From Tanypteryx hageni (taxonomy: Eukaryota; Arthropoda; Insecta; Odonata; Petaluridae), in assembly GCA_028673005.1 (NCBI GenBank), contig CM054112.1:190251144-190315143 (forward strand): a stretch of DNA of 64,000 bases. Reading direction: 5' to 3'. Below are positions 10,971-22,889 of this stretch, piece by piece. Under the pieces are notes generated by a model. That model did no database searches. It was not told the origin of the DNA and was given only the letters and a program-made list of their open reading frames with translations. How positions within the stretch are numbered: the first letter of the stretch is position 1; every line of letters starts with the position of its first letter. Position numbers and translations under genes: made by a program.

Positions 10971-12180
10971 TATGTTTCCATGTTTATGCATTTATAACAC
11001 AACAACTACAGAATGTAGAAACAAGAAGAACGTGTCATTTAAACCACAATAAAAAGTTAAGCAAAATGGGAGGGTTTTTAAAGCAATTTGAACTACAATT
11101 TTGATTTAAAAAGGTTTTTATCTTAATTTTTCCCATTTAAATAACACGGGAATGAGCATATTGTTGAATTAACAATCTACATGACAACCATTATAAACAA
11201 AATTAATACCTAATATTAACTAAAAGAAATAATATGTACCTAATATAAACTATAGTAGGGAAGAAAGAAACATTAAGGTTATTCAAAGGACAATCACCAA
11301 AAAAACTATACATCTGGCTAATTGTTTCATAAGGTAATTGGAAGACAGTTTTAATGTGCAATTTTGTGCTTTTGTTCTCTAAAAACTTTTTATGTATTTT
11401 GCGTATTCTCTATACTTAATAGACAGCGAAATTTGTTTTTCATTTAACATTGAAAATTAGAGAGAGTGGTTCCCAGCCAACCTAAAAAATTCACTTTTTT
11501 ATCATAAATAATGCAGTTTAACAAAATAAAAGAAAACATAACCGCAAATGAAAAAACTAGCATTATAAAGTAAAAAAATACTTTTAATTACCTTCAAAAT
11601 GCATAATAGCAAATGAAAACCCAGCATAACAAAGCGATTAAACTTCTTTCAGCAGTTGTACAGTTTACATCCACAAAATTTCGCATGTGATTTTTGATCT
11701 TCTTTTGTTCATTCTAAGGAAATGGTTTAATTTAAATTGAACTACTGAAATGGAATGTTAAGTACATCATGCACGAATGTTTTCCTGGATTCTGCAACAA
11801 ACATTTTCAAGCCCCATAAAGAAAACACTAGCATTAAAAAGTGATTCCATTTCTTTTACTAGTTACGTTAGAAATGCATAACAGAAATTCAAAACCTAGC
11901 ATAATAAAGTTATAACATTTCTTTTAAAATAGCATTTAAAATACACGGCAGAATATCTTACATTACAAGATGATAGCAATTCTTAGATTTACATTAAAAA
12001 TTCGTAATAAACAATAAAAACAAAAAACAACAGTTCCTTAAATTACATTCAAAATACAAATATAATAGCATTAAATCATTAAATATTTCGGTCAAAAACC
12101 AGCAACCTCATACGCAAAGAACGAATATTTTCAATGTCATACTCGTGAAAGTTGTGAAAAACTAAATGCGCAGGGCGCTT
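10971..12180. repeat. AT-rich intron with a weak degenerate repeat
   Basis: Between 11540 and 12090 the phrases AACCTAGCATAATAAAG and TTCAAAATGCATAA recur in degraded form three or four times, suggesting an eroded tandem array of uncertain period. Nothing coding is seen. Confidence 0.3.
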
Positions 12181-12184
12181 TTCT

Positions 12185-12275
12185 AGTAGCCAGTATTCTC
12201 CATTGCCGTGGCACTGTCATCGTTGTCCTCCCACTCCATATCATCTTCACTACCATCTAAACTATTACTAGGGTG
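12185..12275 (-). pseudogene. Small fragment of pogo-like transposase C-terminus
   Basis: The segment matches 13030-13097 closely on the same strand (CCATCTAAACTATTACT and TGGCACTGTCATCG are shared). On the minus strand it would encode the acidic tail near NSLDGSEDD. It is an isolated fragment. Confidence 0.6.
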
Positions 12276-12695
12276 CTAAAGTTTAAAATGAACTCAGAAA
12301 CAAAAAAGTAGAGGGAGTTCATGCTTGTTGGCATCGTAAACGCATGACGTGAAATGCAAGTAATATGCGCAAAATACAAGTAATGGTCATAAAAAATGTT
12401 GTCACTAAGTCCAAATTCGTGAACCGCAAGCACGCGAAGTTCAAAAAAGTCGATAAAGAAAGTATAAATCCATAAGATCCAGCGACAATGGCTAAATTGA
12501 AAAAAAAATTATATCAGTGCTTGGCATATATTAATGCCAAAGATCTTTTCTTCTTCTCTACATAAATTTTTTGATGAATTTGTTAGTTTGTATATTTGTT
12601 GGTGCAGAATCAAGTCCTACTTCCCGATTACCTACAATCATTCAAGTTTGCAAGATATCAAATTCAATCAAAAATAGGAGAATGACACTCGTGGC

Positions 12696-13706
12696 CACTT
12701 TTTTTTCGAAATATTTGAGTTAAAAATTATGATGCGTGTTATACGAGGGTACATAATCTTCCTACTTTCATTTGACCCCATATTTCCACAATTTCAGCAC
12801 ATTAATTACTGCCCGGTTATCCTCATATTTTTATTGATGATTTTTACAAAAAGTAAGATAGATAATAGTAAAAATTTATTAACTAATTCTATAAACATAC
12901 ATTAATTAGATATGAAAAGAATCAATTCTTTATTTATTCATTTTAAAAGCCAAGAAATTCTTCTTCACTGGACCATTCTTCTTCGATGTTGTTATCGGAA
13001 TCATCGTCTTCGGTATCTTTTGTATCCTCCGTTGCAGTGGCACTGTCATCGTCGTCCTCCCACACCATATCATCTTCACTACCATCTAAACTATTACTGA
13101 TACAACATTTCTTAAAACCTTTTATAATAACATCCGTGGACAATTCATTCCACGTATTCTCACATTTCATTGTATATGATTTGCTACATTGTAACTCGCC
13201 TTTCCTTTTGTTAGCACAATGATGAACTATTTTACGCATGATGTCACCCTACACCGGCGCCCAGCCTGGTGGTGAGGTACTGGTACTACTTACAATTAGA
13301 AACAATGGCAGCTGATGCCTTTGAGTACGCTGGGAGTTGATGCTTCTTGTAGAACTACCATCAAGTTATCATTCCCTACTTTTCTCTCAGCATTCATACG
13401 TGATTTATTCTTGATTCTTAGAGTCTGTAGTTAATTATGGTTATTTGCTATCGTTTTTACGTGCTCCAGAGTGTTCTAATAAGGGTAAAACTGAAGTTTG
13501 GGTGAACCCATCCACCTCAGGCATGACAACAACATATGTAAAAAACTTCGACATAGGATTATCGTCATTCCTTCATTTTATTATCTCAAACAATGTCATA
13601 TGCCATACTATGAAATTAATATAATTCGATTTATTGTGTATATCCTAATATCACCTTGTAAGTAAACATAGTTTATGTAATGATTGAGTTAGCTGACGTT
13701 TTTTGG
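12696..13706 (-). mobile_element. pogo-like element, second copy of the family at 38461
   Basis: In inverse orientation this segment matches 38695-39485, with additional coding sequence that the other copy lacks. Shared landmarks are TTTCGAAATATTTGAGTTA, CACTCTGGGGCACGTA-like and GCATCAGCTGC-like stretches. The terminal GTAAATACCCGCG motif is missing on both sides, so both ends are truncated. Confidence 0.75.
12943..13239 (-). pseudogene. pogo/Tigger-like transposase C-terminal fragment
   Basis: The minus-strand frame of 98 residues contains TDVIIKGFKKCCISNSLDG, then SEDDMVWEDDDD and a long acidic tail ending EEFLGF. The pattern S/K-F-K-K-C-G/C-I-S-N-A/S-L-D-G followed by E-D-D is characteristic of pogo-like transposases just after the catalytic domain. 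The catalytic domain itself is absent. The copy at 38461-39503 has lost most of this frame by an internal deletion of about 200 bp. Confidence 0.75.
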
Positions 13707-13739
13707 CACTATGGCTGATGAAATAAAAGGTGTTTAAAA

Positions 13740-14200
13740 TCTTCTCAACTCTGGAGCGAGGTGAAAAGATTAAAATTATCCAACTATATGCAAGCTCAAC
13801 TGTTTGGAGATGTAGATTCAGGTTATTTTGCTGACTTGTTGCTGCAAATTGGCAGTAGAAATTTACCAGCTGAACCAAACTCCGACGTAACCACTTTACA
13901 ACAACGATTCTGCAATGTTGTGAATTCATTAGAGGAGCTCAAAAAGAAAGTCTTCCCAGACATTTGTTCCAATTATAAATATTACAAATGGCTGTGTGAG
14001 CACACAATCCTTGCTCCAAGAAATGAAAGTGTTTGTCATAAATTATGCAATTCAGGAACGACTACCAGGAGAAACAGTATCTTACAAATCAGTTGACTCA
14101 GCACTAGACAATAACGACGCTGTTCATTATCCATGTGAATTTCTAAAGTCATTAAACATAAGTGGGATGCATGCTCACAAATTGGTACTAAAAGCAGTGC
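13740..14200 (+). pseudogene. Helitron helicase C-terminal remnant
   Basis: The frame from about 13749 encodes LWSEVKRLKLSNYMQAQLFGD and then FADLLLQIGSRNLPAE, followed by LEELKKKVFPDI and WLCEHTILAPRNESV. After a frameshift near 14045 a second frame continues QERLPGETVSYKSVDSALDN, then CEFLKSLNISGMHAHKLVLK. This order matches the C-terminal part of the Pif1-like helicase of Helitron transposons (motifs LFGD..SG, FP.I...Y, LSERAILAP, LPG....Y.S.D). It is frameshifted and truncated, and directly abuts the pogo copy ending at 13706. Confidence 0.85.
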
Positions 14201-14615
14201 TCGAAGTGAGGCGGGATGGGGTGGGATGCCGTCCCAGAACTCCTCAAAAAATTTAAAACCATCCCACTAATTCGTAATAACCTTAAAATCATCCTGGAAC
14301 TTGACAATCTGAACACAACTCCCCAACAAAGAATAGAAATGGAGAATTTCCATTAAATATTATTATTTCCATTTGACAGTGCTAAGTCTATTTCGTCATA
14401 AAATATATTCAGCATTACATGCAACGACTAAATTCGTTTGAAATGTTCAATTTCGTTTGTAATACCATGGTATTATTTTACTTGTGCACCCAACTCAAAC
14501 TGACATAACTATAGTGTTTTCTGATGTATTTTATTCTGATAATTACCGCTTCGGTAGTCATTGCTGTAGGAAATTAACAGTTCTGAGAACTTGTATTCAG
14601 TGGTAATTTTAATAA

Positions 14616-14824
14616 TATACCAAACAATCTGAAGCCACTAAAAGCTGCAGTAAACACTTTAATAATATCAACAGCAGAATGTGAACGATCATTTAGCAAC
14701 ATGAATATTATTATCTCTTCCACGCAAAATTCATTGCTATTGAAAACAGCATCTAGTCTGATGTTTGTCTCAATGAATGGACCACCAGTGAATAGTTTTG
14801 ATCCCCAAAACTATGCTAAATCAT
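14616..14824 (+). pseudogene. hAT transposase dimerisation-domain fragment
   Basis: Reading from 14616 gives IPNNLKPLKAAVNTLIIST, then AECERSFSNMN, then NSLLLKTASSLMFVSMNGPP and a stop after YAKS. The motif ST-A-E-C/V-E-R-S/G-F-S-x-M-N followed by a leucine-rich helix and NGPP is the hATC dimerisation region of hAT transposases, closest to ZNF862-like ones. No upstream catalytic domain is seen. Confidence 0.85.
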
Positions 14825-15229
14825 AGCTAGAAAAGGGTTGCCGAGATGCAAACAACAGTAACTGTTAAGCTCCTGTTAATAGGTTTGCTCACAGCCATAG
14901 CAATGATAATATTTGGAAACTCATTTGAAGGTGTCATTGTCATGTGTGGAACATGTCTTAAGAAGCGAAAGAATTAATAATTTATTTATAGGTATTCTTT
15001 TTAATTTTAATTCTATTTTCTTATAATAATAGCTGTTGCAAATTTACATAGCTTAGGCCTACTCCAATAATGATTGGTTTTGACCAGTTTGCTTTGTTTT
15101 TATAGCACTTTTTGAATTCCAATAAAATTTAAACATTGCTTGTTTTCATATCAAATTAAGTCATTTTTACTATTCGTATAATGCTAAAATCCCATGTGCA
15201 TATCAATTTTTGCCTTAATTTAAATATAT

Positions 15230-15630
15230 CAAACCAGCCCTTGCGAAAAATTCAACCTGGCAATTTTCTTCGCCAACCTTGAGGTCATCGAAAATCCTCT
15301 TAGCTGTCTGCCTTATCAAAGTATAAGTCACATTATCTCCCTTAGCTTGCGATCAGAAATCCAAATCAATAATAACTTTTCCATTTTCAGCAAAACATTT
15401 TCTCTGGTTCTCAAACATTGAATTGTGTTACGCACTGCTAATTTTGCAACATCTTTATATTTTCTTTTATCAGCTACAATTGTTCTTACTGTTGTAGGCA
15501 GTATTCATTGTTCACGTCCAATATTAGCTGATCGTTTGCCAGCTTCAAAATCATCAGTAATTTTCAATTTTGTTTCCAAAATGGCGATTACTCTTGGCCT
15601 CTTAGCTTTCTCATTTGACTCGGCAGACAT
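15230..15630 (-). pseudogene. Tigger/CENP-B-like transposase N-terminal remnant
   Basis: From an ATG at 15630 on the minus strand, the frame gives MSAESNEKAKRPRVIAILET, then KLKITDDFEAGKRSANIGRE. Shifted frames continue with TTVRTIVADKRKYKDVAKL, KMEKLLLIWISDRK and AKRIFDDLKVGEENCQVEFF. This is the two-part helix-turn-helix architecture of CENP-B/Tigger DNA-binding domains (a first HTH of K..I...E.G....I.R, then a second with M E K L L..W I.D). It is broken by stops or frameshifts after about 42 and 80 residues. The catalytic region is missing. Confidence 0.8.
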
Positions 15631-15934
15631 GGGCACTGAGTTTGTTGCAAAAATAAAGTAAATATGACACAAAATAAGCAAAGACCCTCTCACTAGGAGG
15701 GTTGCTGGTGGAATTAATGCTGCTGAGTGATAAGAAGTGACATACATGATACGTGAGACAAGTGGCAACATGATGATGGGTATGAGAACCGACAATAGAT
15801 GTAGAAATAATGGTGTTAAATAGTGGATGATGGATATGAGAGATTGGGAAGTATATTGTATATTATTATAGCATTGATATAATACTTATAATGATAATTA
15901 ATACACTGTTATTACCAACTTTTATATTAACTTC

Positions 15935-15940
<6 letters not shown>

Positions 15941-16003
<63 letters not shown>

Positions 16004-16016
16004 GTATGTGTGTGTT
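15941..16016. repeat. (TA)n, (TGTA)n and (TG)n microsatellite
   Basis: About 24 TA units pass into four GTAT units and then a short TG run. Confidence 0.95.
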
Positions 16017-16049
16017 TTGGACCTCGTCTAATCTGAAAAAATCCAAAGC

Positions 16050-16122
16050 TGCTTGTGGGGTTCGAACCACCTCACCTCACCATCGCGTAAGACGAGTGAT
16101 TTAGTCACCTCGGCCACCAGAT
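16050..16122 (-). repeat. tRNA-like (Ser/Leu-type) SINE head
   Basis: On the minus strand the sequence starts TGGTGGCCGAGGTGACTAAA and contains GGTTCGAACCCCAC about 45 bases later. These match the internal A and B box promoters of a class-II tRNA. The variable region does not fold convincingly and there is no clean acceptor stem, so it is read as a SINE head or tRNA pseudogene, not a functional tRNA. Confidence 0.55.
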
Positions 16123-16391
16123 TTGGTGATGCGATAAATTTGTATTTGAATTCACGTGGGAAGATAGACAAGTGTTAATCATAGCAACGAGATTAAACAA
16201 ACTATTGTCATTGTTAATGCTGTAATATTTAATAGAAGTCTCTTTCTTTTAATTGGTATTGATACGAGCATTCCTACATTTTTTGAAGGGATATTTCTGC
16301 TAATAATTGTGTTTTTATTAATCATATTTGTTATTGATAGTAAGTTTTTATTTATCTTAAATACTCTTTGTCTTTATTCACTATTTAAGAA

Positions 16392-16862
16392 AGGTAATAC
16401 TGTTGTAAAGGATGTTAATTTGAACAAATTTAAATGAAACATTTTAAAGTGTTGTGTTGTAGCTTAGCAATTCTTCAGCTAACTATACTTATACAGTGGT
16501 TTTATATGGATGGTTGATGTGATGTTAGGAAAAGAACAATTTATTATTTTTGTCATTTAAGTTAATTTACTAAAATAGGAAATATTCCACAATTTCACTC
16601 CTACTAGTATCTAAAACTGAATTACTCTGAACTAGCAGTATATTTTCATTGATTTTAAGCAATATGAATGGATAAGTTATTATTTTCAATAATGAAACAA
16701 AAGATACTATCAAATTTCTTATTACTTATATACCAAATATTCTTATGTTTGTCGCTGAGTTCTCTACTTCTGTCTGCCATTCTCTCAGCTGTAAAAATAT
16801 GAAATAAAGAGACCCCCACATCACTCAACAGCTGGTAGACACTTTTGCAAATTTTTACGTCC
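16392..16862. repeat. Interspersed or duplicated segment, copy 1 (copy 2 at 26418)
   Basis: About 470 bp match 26418-26887 in direct orientation with few differences (for example GTAATACTGTTGTAAAGGA, AGCAATATGAATGGATAAG and GAGACCCCCACATC). A further block at 16250-16345 matches 25855-25950. The second copy has about 450 bp more between the blocks. There is no coding content. Confidence 0.85.
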
Positions 16863-16869
16863 ATGCAAG

Positions 16870-17546
16870 CAGAAAGGTTATCATAATTATGTTATAAAGT
16901 TTATCCATATTAAAGTATTAACCATATAAAAGTTGGTTATAAAAATTCATTTTATACCTTTACTTGTTATAACATTCATTTCAACCAATGATGTAAGCAA
17001 TTTATGTCAATCCCATCACACAAGCTATCCTATTTATTTTTTAAAACTCATTACTGCTTTTATGTATTGGTATAAATCACTTAATAAAAATTTATTTTGT
17101 ATTTCAAATATTTCTTGAATTCATTTTAAATTAGTTTTAAAATAACCTAATAGGCAAGCAAAATGATCATCCAGGTAGGTCTGGGCCCCATAATGGGTCA
17201 CGGACAGAGCCCCTAAAAAATACATTTATTTCAATATTACCAGCATAAACCTTTTTTTCTGAAAATAGGGATTTTGTCATCAGGTAAATATGATATATTT
17301 TGCTCATTTGATGAGAAAGCAATTTATTGGTGAACTCAAATATAGGACGATCACATGAAGTCCTCATCAAAATTATTTATTACTAAAGAAATCAATTTTC
17401 TCTTAGATATTAGAGTACCTGTATAAATAGCACAAGTTGCTTATAGAAACTAATCTAATTTGATATCAAAACATGAATATACCATATCTATTACAGAATG
17501 GTAAAAAATTCCCATTGTTTATGTATCTATGTTTTTTTATCTATAG
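16870..17546. other. End of intron 1, nothing recognised
   Basis: AT-rich sequence leading to the acceptor at 17545-17546. No element ends were found. Confidence 0.45.
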
Positions 17547-17686
17547 ATCCCACAAACACCAGACCTAGTCCTGAAGTAGGCACTATACCTTTGAAGGAAA
17601 TGGAGATTACTCCTACTCCAAGAAGGAATAAAAGGAAGCTGAAAAGTTTTAAGCTGCCTTGTAAACTCTCTTTACTTCTCCCGGAG
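17547..17686 (+). CDS. NCAPH2: NCAPH2 candidate, exon 2 in window
   Basis: The 140-bp exon starts after the acceptor TATCTATAG and ends at a donor reading GAG then GTAAGA. It begins with two bases that complete the split codon of the exon ending at 161, and it ends in phase 0. It encodes a proline- and threonine-containing linker followed by a basic patch (PRRNKRKLK) and a hydrophobic stretch ending LSLLLPE. The basic patch could be a nuclear localisation signal; this is inference. The preceding intron is about 17.4 kb and full of transposon remnants. The phase agreement on both sides is the main evidence that it is a real exon. Confidence 0.65.
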
Positions 17687-17989
17687 GTAAGAAAACTGTG
17701 TAAAAGAAATTTCCTCTTAATGATGTATTGTTCTTTTTGTTTATTTTGACCTTATCATTATAAATAACTGCTTCTTACATATATAGGATATATCATGTAA
17801 AACCTTAGGTACTTCTAGAAGTGCTACAGTGCTGAAATTTAGCATGAAGATAGGTCATTGGTTACAACCTCTGGAAAAAATCCTAAATTTCAGAAAACAT
17901 TATATTTAATGGGTATTTTTGACCCCAATGCTCAATGTTAAACACCCATAAGAAAAGCATCGAAAACGGCAAAATAAAATTGGTTTTTT

Positions 17990-18085
17990 AAATTACCTTA
18001 TATACTCATGTATAATTTGCTCTCGTGTATAACACGCACCCATACTGTTTGCCAAAAAATCCTGACTTTTTCGCATGTATAACAT
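17990..18085. mobile_element. Eroded pogo-type terminus
   Basis: CTCGTGTATAACACGCACCC and CGCATGTATAACATGCACCC resemble the GTATAATGCGCACC-type ends of the pogo elements at 38461. It is a short remnant, cut off by the hAT end at 18091. Confidence 0.45.
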
Positions 18086-18090
18086 GCACC

Positions 18091-18290
18091 CAGGGCCGGC
18101 GCAAGGCAGTTTGGTGCCCTAGGCAAACTTTTTTTTGGTGCCCTACTCCAATCTAAATGATACTAAAAATCTAATAGATGAAAATTATTTTTAATAGTAA
18201 TTACACAATGACATCTATAAGCACCGGTATTACTTAAATATAATATTAATAAAATATTGTTTTTTATTATTAAATAATTTTTTTCATAAT
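18091..18290 (+). mobile_element. hAT element left end
   Basis: CAGGGCCGGCGCAAGGCAGT followed by TTGGTGCCCTAGGCAAACT is a common hAT/MITE terminus. The right end and target duplication were not found, and the right boundary given is arbitrary. Confidence 0.45.
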
Positions 18291-20110
18291 TACTAAAAAC
18301 AATGTTTTTCCACGATAAAAAACTTCATGGTAAGTAATACCGGTAAAAATGGGCATTAAGAGGAATATTTTTTAGTAAGAGCTTAAGCAAATCATAACTT
18401 GAGGCTCATAAGTTAGTTGGTACATCAATCTTCAAGAATTATAGATTCTTCAAATCTTCCTCAGGCCGCTAGTTTAAACTTGTTATACTTTTAGGATTGG
18501 GGTAGTGCACAGCATTGAAGAGAAATTGAAATCATCTTCTTCTATCAATCTTCTATGTATATAAAAATGTTTAAGTCATGATTCCTGGAATATACTTAAA
18601 ATGCGAATAACTCGATCAAATATGCAGATATAAACTTGAAATTTAGCAGAGATAATCTACTCCGATATAAAAATGCTATGACAAAGGAAATTTTATAAAA
18701 AACGTTCAGGGTTTGACTCCAGGAGATTATTTGCATTCCCCATAAGATAGTACGTAAAAATCGACTTTTTGACGTACAGGCTTTTCTTCTTTTTGAGATT
18801 AAAATTAGAAAAAATGGACTCACAACCTTTAGATCCAGACCATTTTAAAGAAACAATTACAAGGTTTTTTATTCTGTTCATTGTTTTTCACCTACAGTTC
18901 GAAATCCTTCATGTTAATTTTTTAATCCACATATTTTGGGAAAATCTTGCCATTTTAACGGGATGTTGCCTTGCCTACCAATTACATTGTTAAATCTCGA
19001 AATCATATTGTTATTCCATTCCTTATGGGTTTAAGCATACTTTGACAGTAAGGAGAGGGAAATGATTTTCATAATTCATTGCGTTATTTACGAGAAGAAA
19101 CGCCTAAAGAGCTGAAATATGCTTTGTTGTCCATTCATTGGTCTGAGTGTCAAGTTATTAAAACGTGAATAACTCGATCAAGGATGTAGTAGATAGAAAA
19201 TTTAAATTTGGCAGAAATTTATATAATGAGCTAATCAGAGTTTTTTTATATAGGGTTGACATGGTAATTAAGGAAATAAATGTCCATTTGTGGCACTATT
19301 TTGAGAGGGGATATATTGCACTTCCTTTGAATAAAACTAATAAATTTTAATTTAATGAAACAATATTTTATGTGGACTGAAAATTAAAAAATATATAATT
19401 CACATTATAGTATGTTCCAGAGAGTTGAATACATTTATATTAAAATAGATCAGTGTTACCAATATAGGTCATTTAAATGTTATCACCTAAATTCCATCTC
19501 GGATTATATCAAACGGATTTTCATGGCAATGGCGATTAGTGTCCTGTGATATATTGATAGGAATGTTTATATTCGTGAATTTTTTCTTTGAAAAAACATT
19601 TCACATGTAGATGCAATAAAAAATGTTTTAGTCTGCTTTTAACAGAAAACAACCTTAGCCTCTTAAATGTATTTTTATAACTATGCTATAACTCAATCCT
19701 TGCTTTGATAAAATAACCAATTTAACAGCGGCAGAGGTTCCAGATTTATCATCACAAATGATTAATTAACAAATGTTGAACAACAATAGCCATAAATAAC
19801 AATGTATTATTTACTGATCCGGGATCTAAAAAGGTATACAGTTATAACAAAACAATAATCTTCTCTGCTTATTCTCTTCATAAAAAAATTTCTGGAATCT
19901 TGCCCTATTCCAGGAGCTTGCATCTATGTAATCATTAGATGGAAGTTCTGTTCACAAGGATTCATGGACAGTATGCGGGGATGGCACAATATAGAGGGCA
20001 CTAAATCAGGGTTTGGCTGTATTTTATCAATCAATGACATGACCAGCTTTTGATGTAACTTCATCATCATCACCTAGTTATGTAGAAACTTGGTCGTTTC
20101 ATTAATTAAT
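18291..20110. other. Intronic DNA with one internal repeat pair
   Basis: The blocks 18593-18680 and 19155-19250 share AATAACTCGATCAA and the following 60 or so bases in diverged form, suggesting two fragments of one repeat. No exon is seen; the short open frames at 18769 and 19165 lie inside these blocks. Confidence 0.4.
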
Positions 20111-20180
20111 TACCGTATTTACCTGAATCTAAGACGAGCCCCCCTTTTAGCAGACTGTCAAAATAGAAAAAAGATTTTAT
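20111..20180. mobile_element. pogo-type terminus
   Basis: TACCGTATTTACCTGAATCT followed by AAGACGAGCCCCC resembles pogo/Tigger ends of the type seen at 40482-40561. No partner end was found. Confidence 0.4.
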
Positions 20181-20544
20181 GACCTAATTTCTCACTGAAT
20201 GTATTTGCTGTATATTTTGAACACCTTGTTCGTTCATTCATTGAAATGGTTTGTTACAAATTTTTGTTTGAGAAAAAAATAGAATTTTAAAAATGTTAAC
20301 ACAGGTAATTTTCATTATTCGCGGGGCATTTGTTCCTGAAAATTGCCGTGTACATCATATATGCATAATAATGTAATAATTCAACTGCAAAGTGATCTGC
20401 AGATGCTGCCTCTCCAGTTAACATGAGATTGGAGATTGTGGAATGTATTTTGACTCTTAAAGCGGTCTGACCACCCCAAACTTGCAGAAGAAGGTATGGG
20501 TTCTTTTGCATCTTTCATCAGAATAAAACCTCGTAAATGTGAAA

Positions 20545-21000
20545 ATGTGTATAATGAAAGCGCGCATAACGAGCAAAGAGTGTTTGCATTTCTTGAACAT
20601 TGGTATTTTTATAGCCCCTTTTATCTTGTTGGAGTGCATATAAGTTTGTACAATAGACCATTGTTTCAAAATTGGAATCTTTAATATAACACTTGAAATA
20701 TTACAGAGAAGAAAGCTCTTCCACATTTTCTTTGGTTCACTCCAGTATTGATTGTTGAAAACGGCTGTCTGTGATATTCAATACTGAATTACCTAATTCC
20801 ATTCTTTCATTGTCAAATTGTGGGATTATATCTTTGTATTCATTCTCCTTCTCTACATCCTGGTCCGATTCATTTCTTGTTACAATATCGCTGCCTATTC
20901 TTATAGTAGATCTTGGAAGAACTGGAGTATCTAGAATAACCTCATCATCACTTTCAAGGCTTTCAATTTCAGATAATACACCACTTTATAATAAGTCCAA
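20545..21000 (-). pseudogene. piggyBac-like transposase N-terminal remnant
   Basis: The minus strand encodes an acidic leader (SEIESLESDDEVILDTPVLP) and then, after two stops, YFKCYIKDSNFETMVYCTNL followed by YALQQDKRG, NTNVQEMQTLF. piggyBac transposases begin with an acidic region, then a helix in which E/K-T-N-x-Y-A precedes W/Y..TN..E-M..F. The catalytic aspartates are beyond the preserved part. It is a pseudogene by its internal stops. Confidence 0.55.
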
Positions 21001-21682
21001 AATACCAGCCAAATCTGAATACTATTGCACGGAAGGGCCTAAAAAGCAAAATAATATTGTTCATATCATAAACTACATTTATTTTTATTGTTCATATCAT
21101 AAAATACACTTATTTTCATTATTATTTTTTAAAAGACAAGAGTGGCATTTATAGGTAATTAACTAAAAATTAAAAACTGCCATTTTACTGTCTGTATTTG
21201 GTATTGGGACAGAATGTACATTGAAATTCATCAATGTCTAACAATACCAAAATCAACAAAAAGGGTACAAAAGTACTTTATAATGAAATAAGGTTTCTTT
21301 ATTTGTTCAAAGAAAACAATATCAAAGTGTGATGTGTCGATAATAAAAACAAAAAAATAATTGACACACGACAATTATCTTCTGTTCCGACATCTTGTAT
21401 TTAATGTCATATAACTTCAGTTAACTATAGATGGCAGTAAAAGTACCAATAATGGATAAATTAGATGTCACACTAAGTGTTCAGTGAGTTTTCAATGAAA
21501 TACATTGTGAAAGGATATATAAAAAGTAAGCTCAATATTAATATACATTGTAATGTACACCAGGTCTGAAGAGGTTAATTATCAGTTTTGCTCATTAGAG
21601 TACTCTTCTATGTGTATCCAATTGCAACAAGTAGTTCTGGAAAGAACATCCACGTACTTTCCTTTCAGTACAATTTTAATAT

Positions 21683-22728
21683 ATAACAAGTAGGGTTGTA
21701 CACAGGTTTCCCATGGTACAGAAGTGCTTTTCATCAAATTCACCGTAGTATAATAGTATACTAATGTATTTGCTTTGAAATCAGAAAATTATTTTGCCTT
21801 ATATGATGGTAGCACTGCTTTTTTGATCCGTTCTAAACATATTCATTTTGTTTTCCCATTCTATACACGCCCTACACACGAAATCTCATTGAAATCTGTT
21901 CAGCCAATAGTACCTTCCAAATTGATAGTTACAGAAAAATTCTAACCTTGATATTGTGGTAGCCCTGTTTAGTCAACCCAATTGAAATATAATATTTTGG
22001 TTATTTTTATATGAAGATTATATATGTACTATATTTGGTTGAAATCCATGTGGTCAGTTCTCCATAAATACATCTAAAAGAAAGATTATTTTACTTTTTA
22101 TTGTGGTAGCCCTGCTCTTTAGCTCTGCTTTAAACATCTTGATTTCATTATGGTATGTTGTACAAATCTTATATACAAAATTTAATTGAAATTCGTTCAG
22201 CCAATTCTTTCCAAATCTTTAATTACTGAAAGAGTTTAATTTGTAATTGTGGCACCCCTGTTTGGCTGATTCGGTTTAAATATGCTAATATGGTTTTGTA
22301 TATATGTGTATATTATAAGAATTTAATTTGGTTAATATTGATGCGGACAGTTCAACACAAATACGTGTAAAAATATTTTTTTTATTCTTTGTATTGTGGC
22401 AACCCTGTTTCTATAGCTATACTAAACATCTTGATTTTGTTATTTTATGTTGCATGCCTACTTAATACAAAATTTCGTTGAAATCGGTTTTGCCAATACC
22501 TTCCAAATTCATAATTACTGAAAGTTTAACTTTGCAATTGTGGCAGCCCTGCTAAGATGATCCTGTCAAAATATGTCATTTTGGTCATTAATATATGTGC
22601 ATATTCTATATACCAAATTTAGTTTAAATCGGTTCATTCATGAAGAAGATGTTAGGGGGGACATACACACGGACACCCAGGTGATCTCATAAGACTACTT
22701 TCCATTTTTTGGAAAGTAGGCTAAAAAT
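21683..22728 (+). mobile_element. Helentron-like element, copy B
   Basis: It starts AACAAGTAGGGTTGTACAC like copy A and has the 5' subterminal AGTGCTTTTCATCA (21723-21736). Six tandem units open with TGTGGTAGCCCTG-type sequence at about 21806, 21956, 22103, 22247, 22394 and 22540, so the period is close to 147 bp. Odd and even units belong to two alternating types. The 3' end is a 10-bp hairpin (CTACTTTCCA with TGGAAAGTAG) followed by GCTAAAAA. It lies just upstream of the exon at 22890. Confidence 0.6.
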
Positions 22729-22889
22729 GGTTTTTTAAAAGGTGAAATACTGATAAGTTAACTCTTTCGTGTCCAGCTGAATGTAGATAATTACATTTGT
22801 ATCTTCTTGTTTGTCATGTTAATTTCTAAATCTGTTTTTAGAGGTTCATTTTATTCAATACACCAGCATCTGTCTTATTTACATTATAG

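Noticed and set aside
12986..13222. + strand ORF rich in Ser and Val
   Set aside because: It is the antisense shadow of the acidic pogo transposase tail.
20771..21154. + strand ORF of 127 codons rich in Ser and Ile
   Set aside because: The minus strand of the same DNA reads as the acidic piggyBac-like leader, which is the better explanation.
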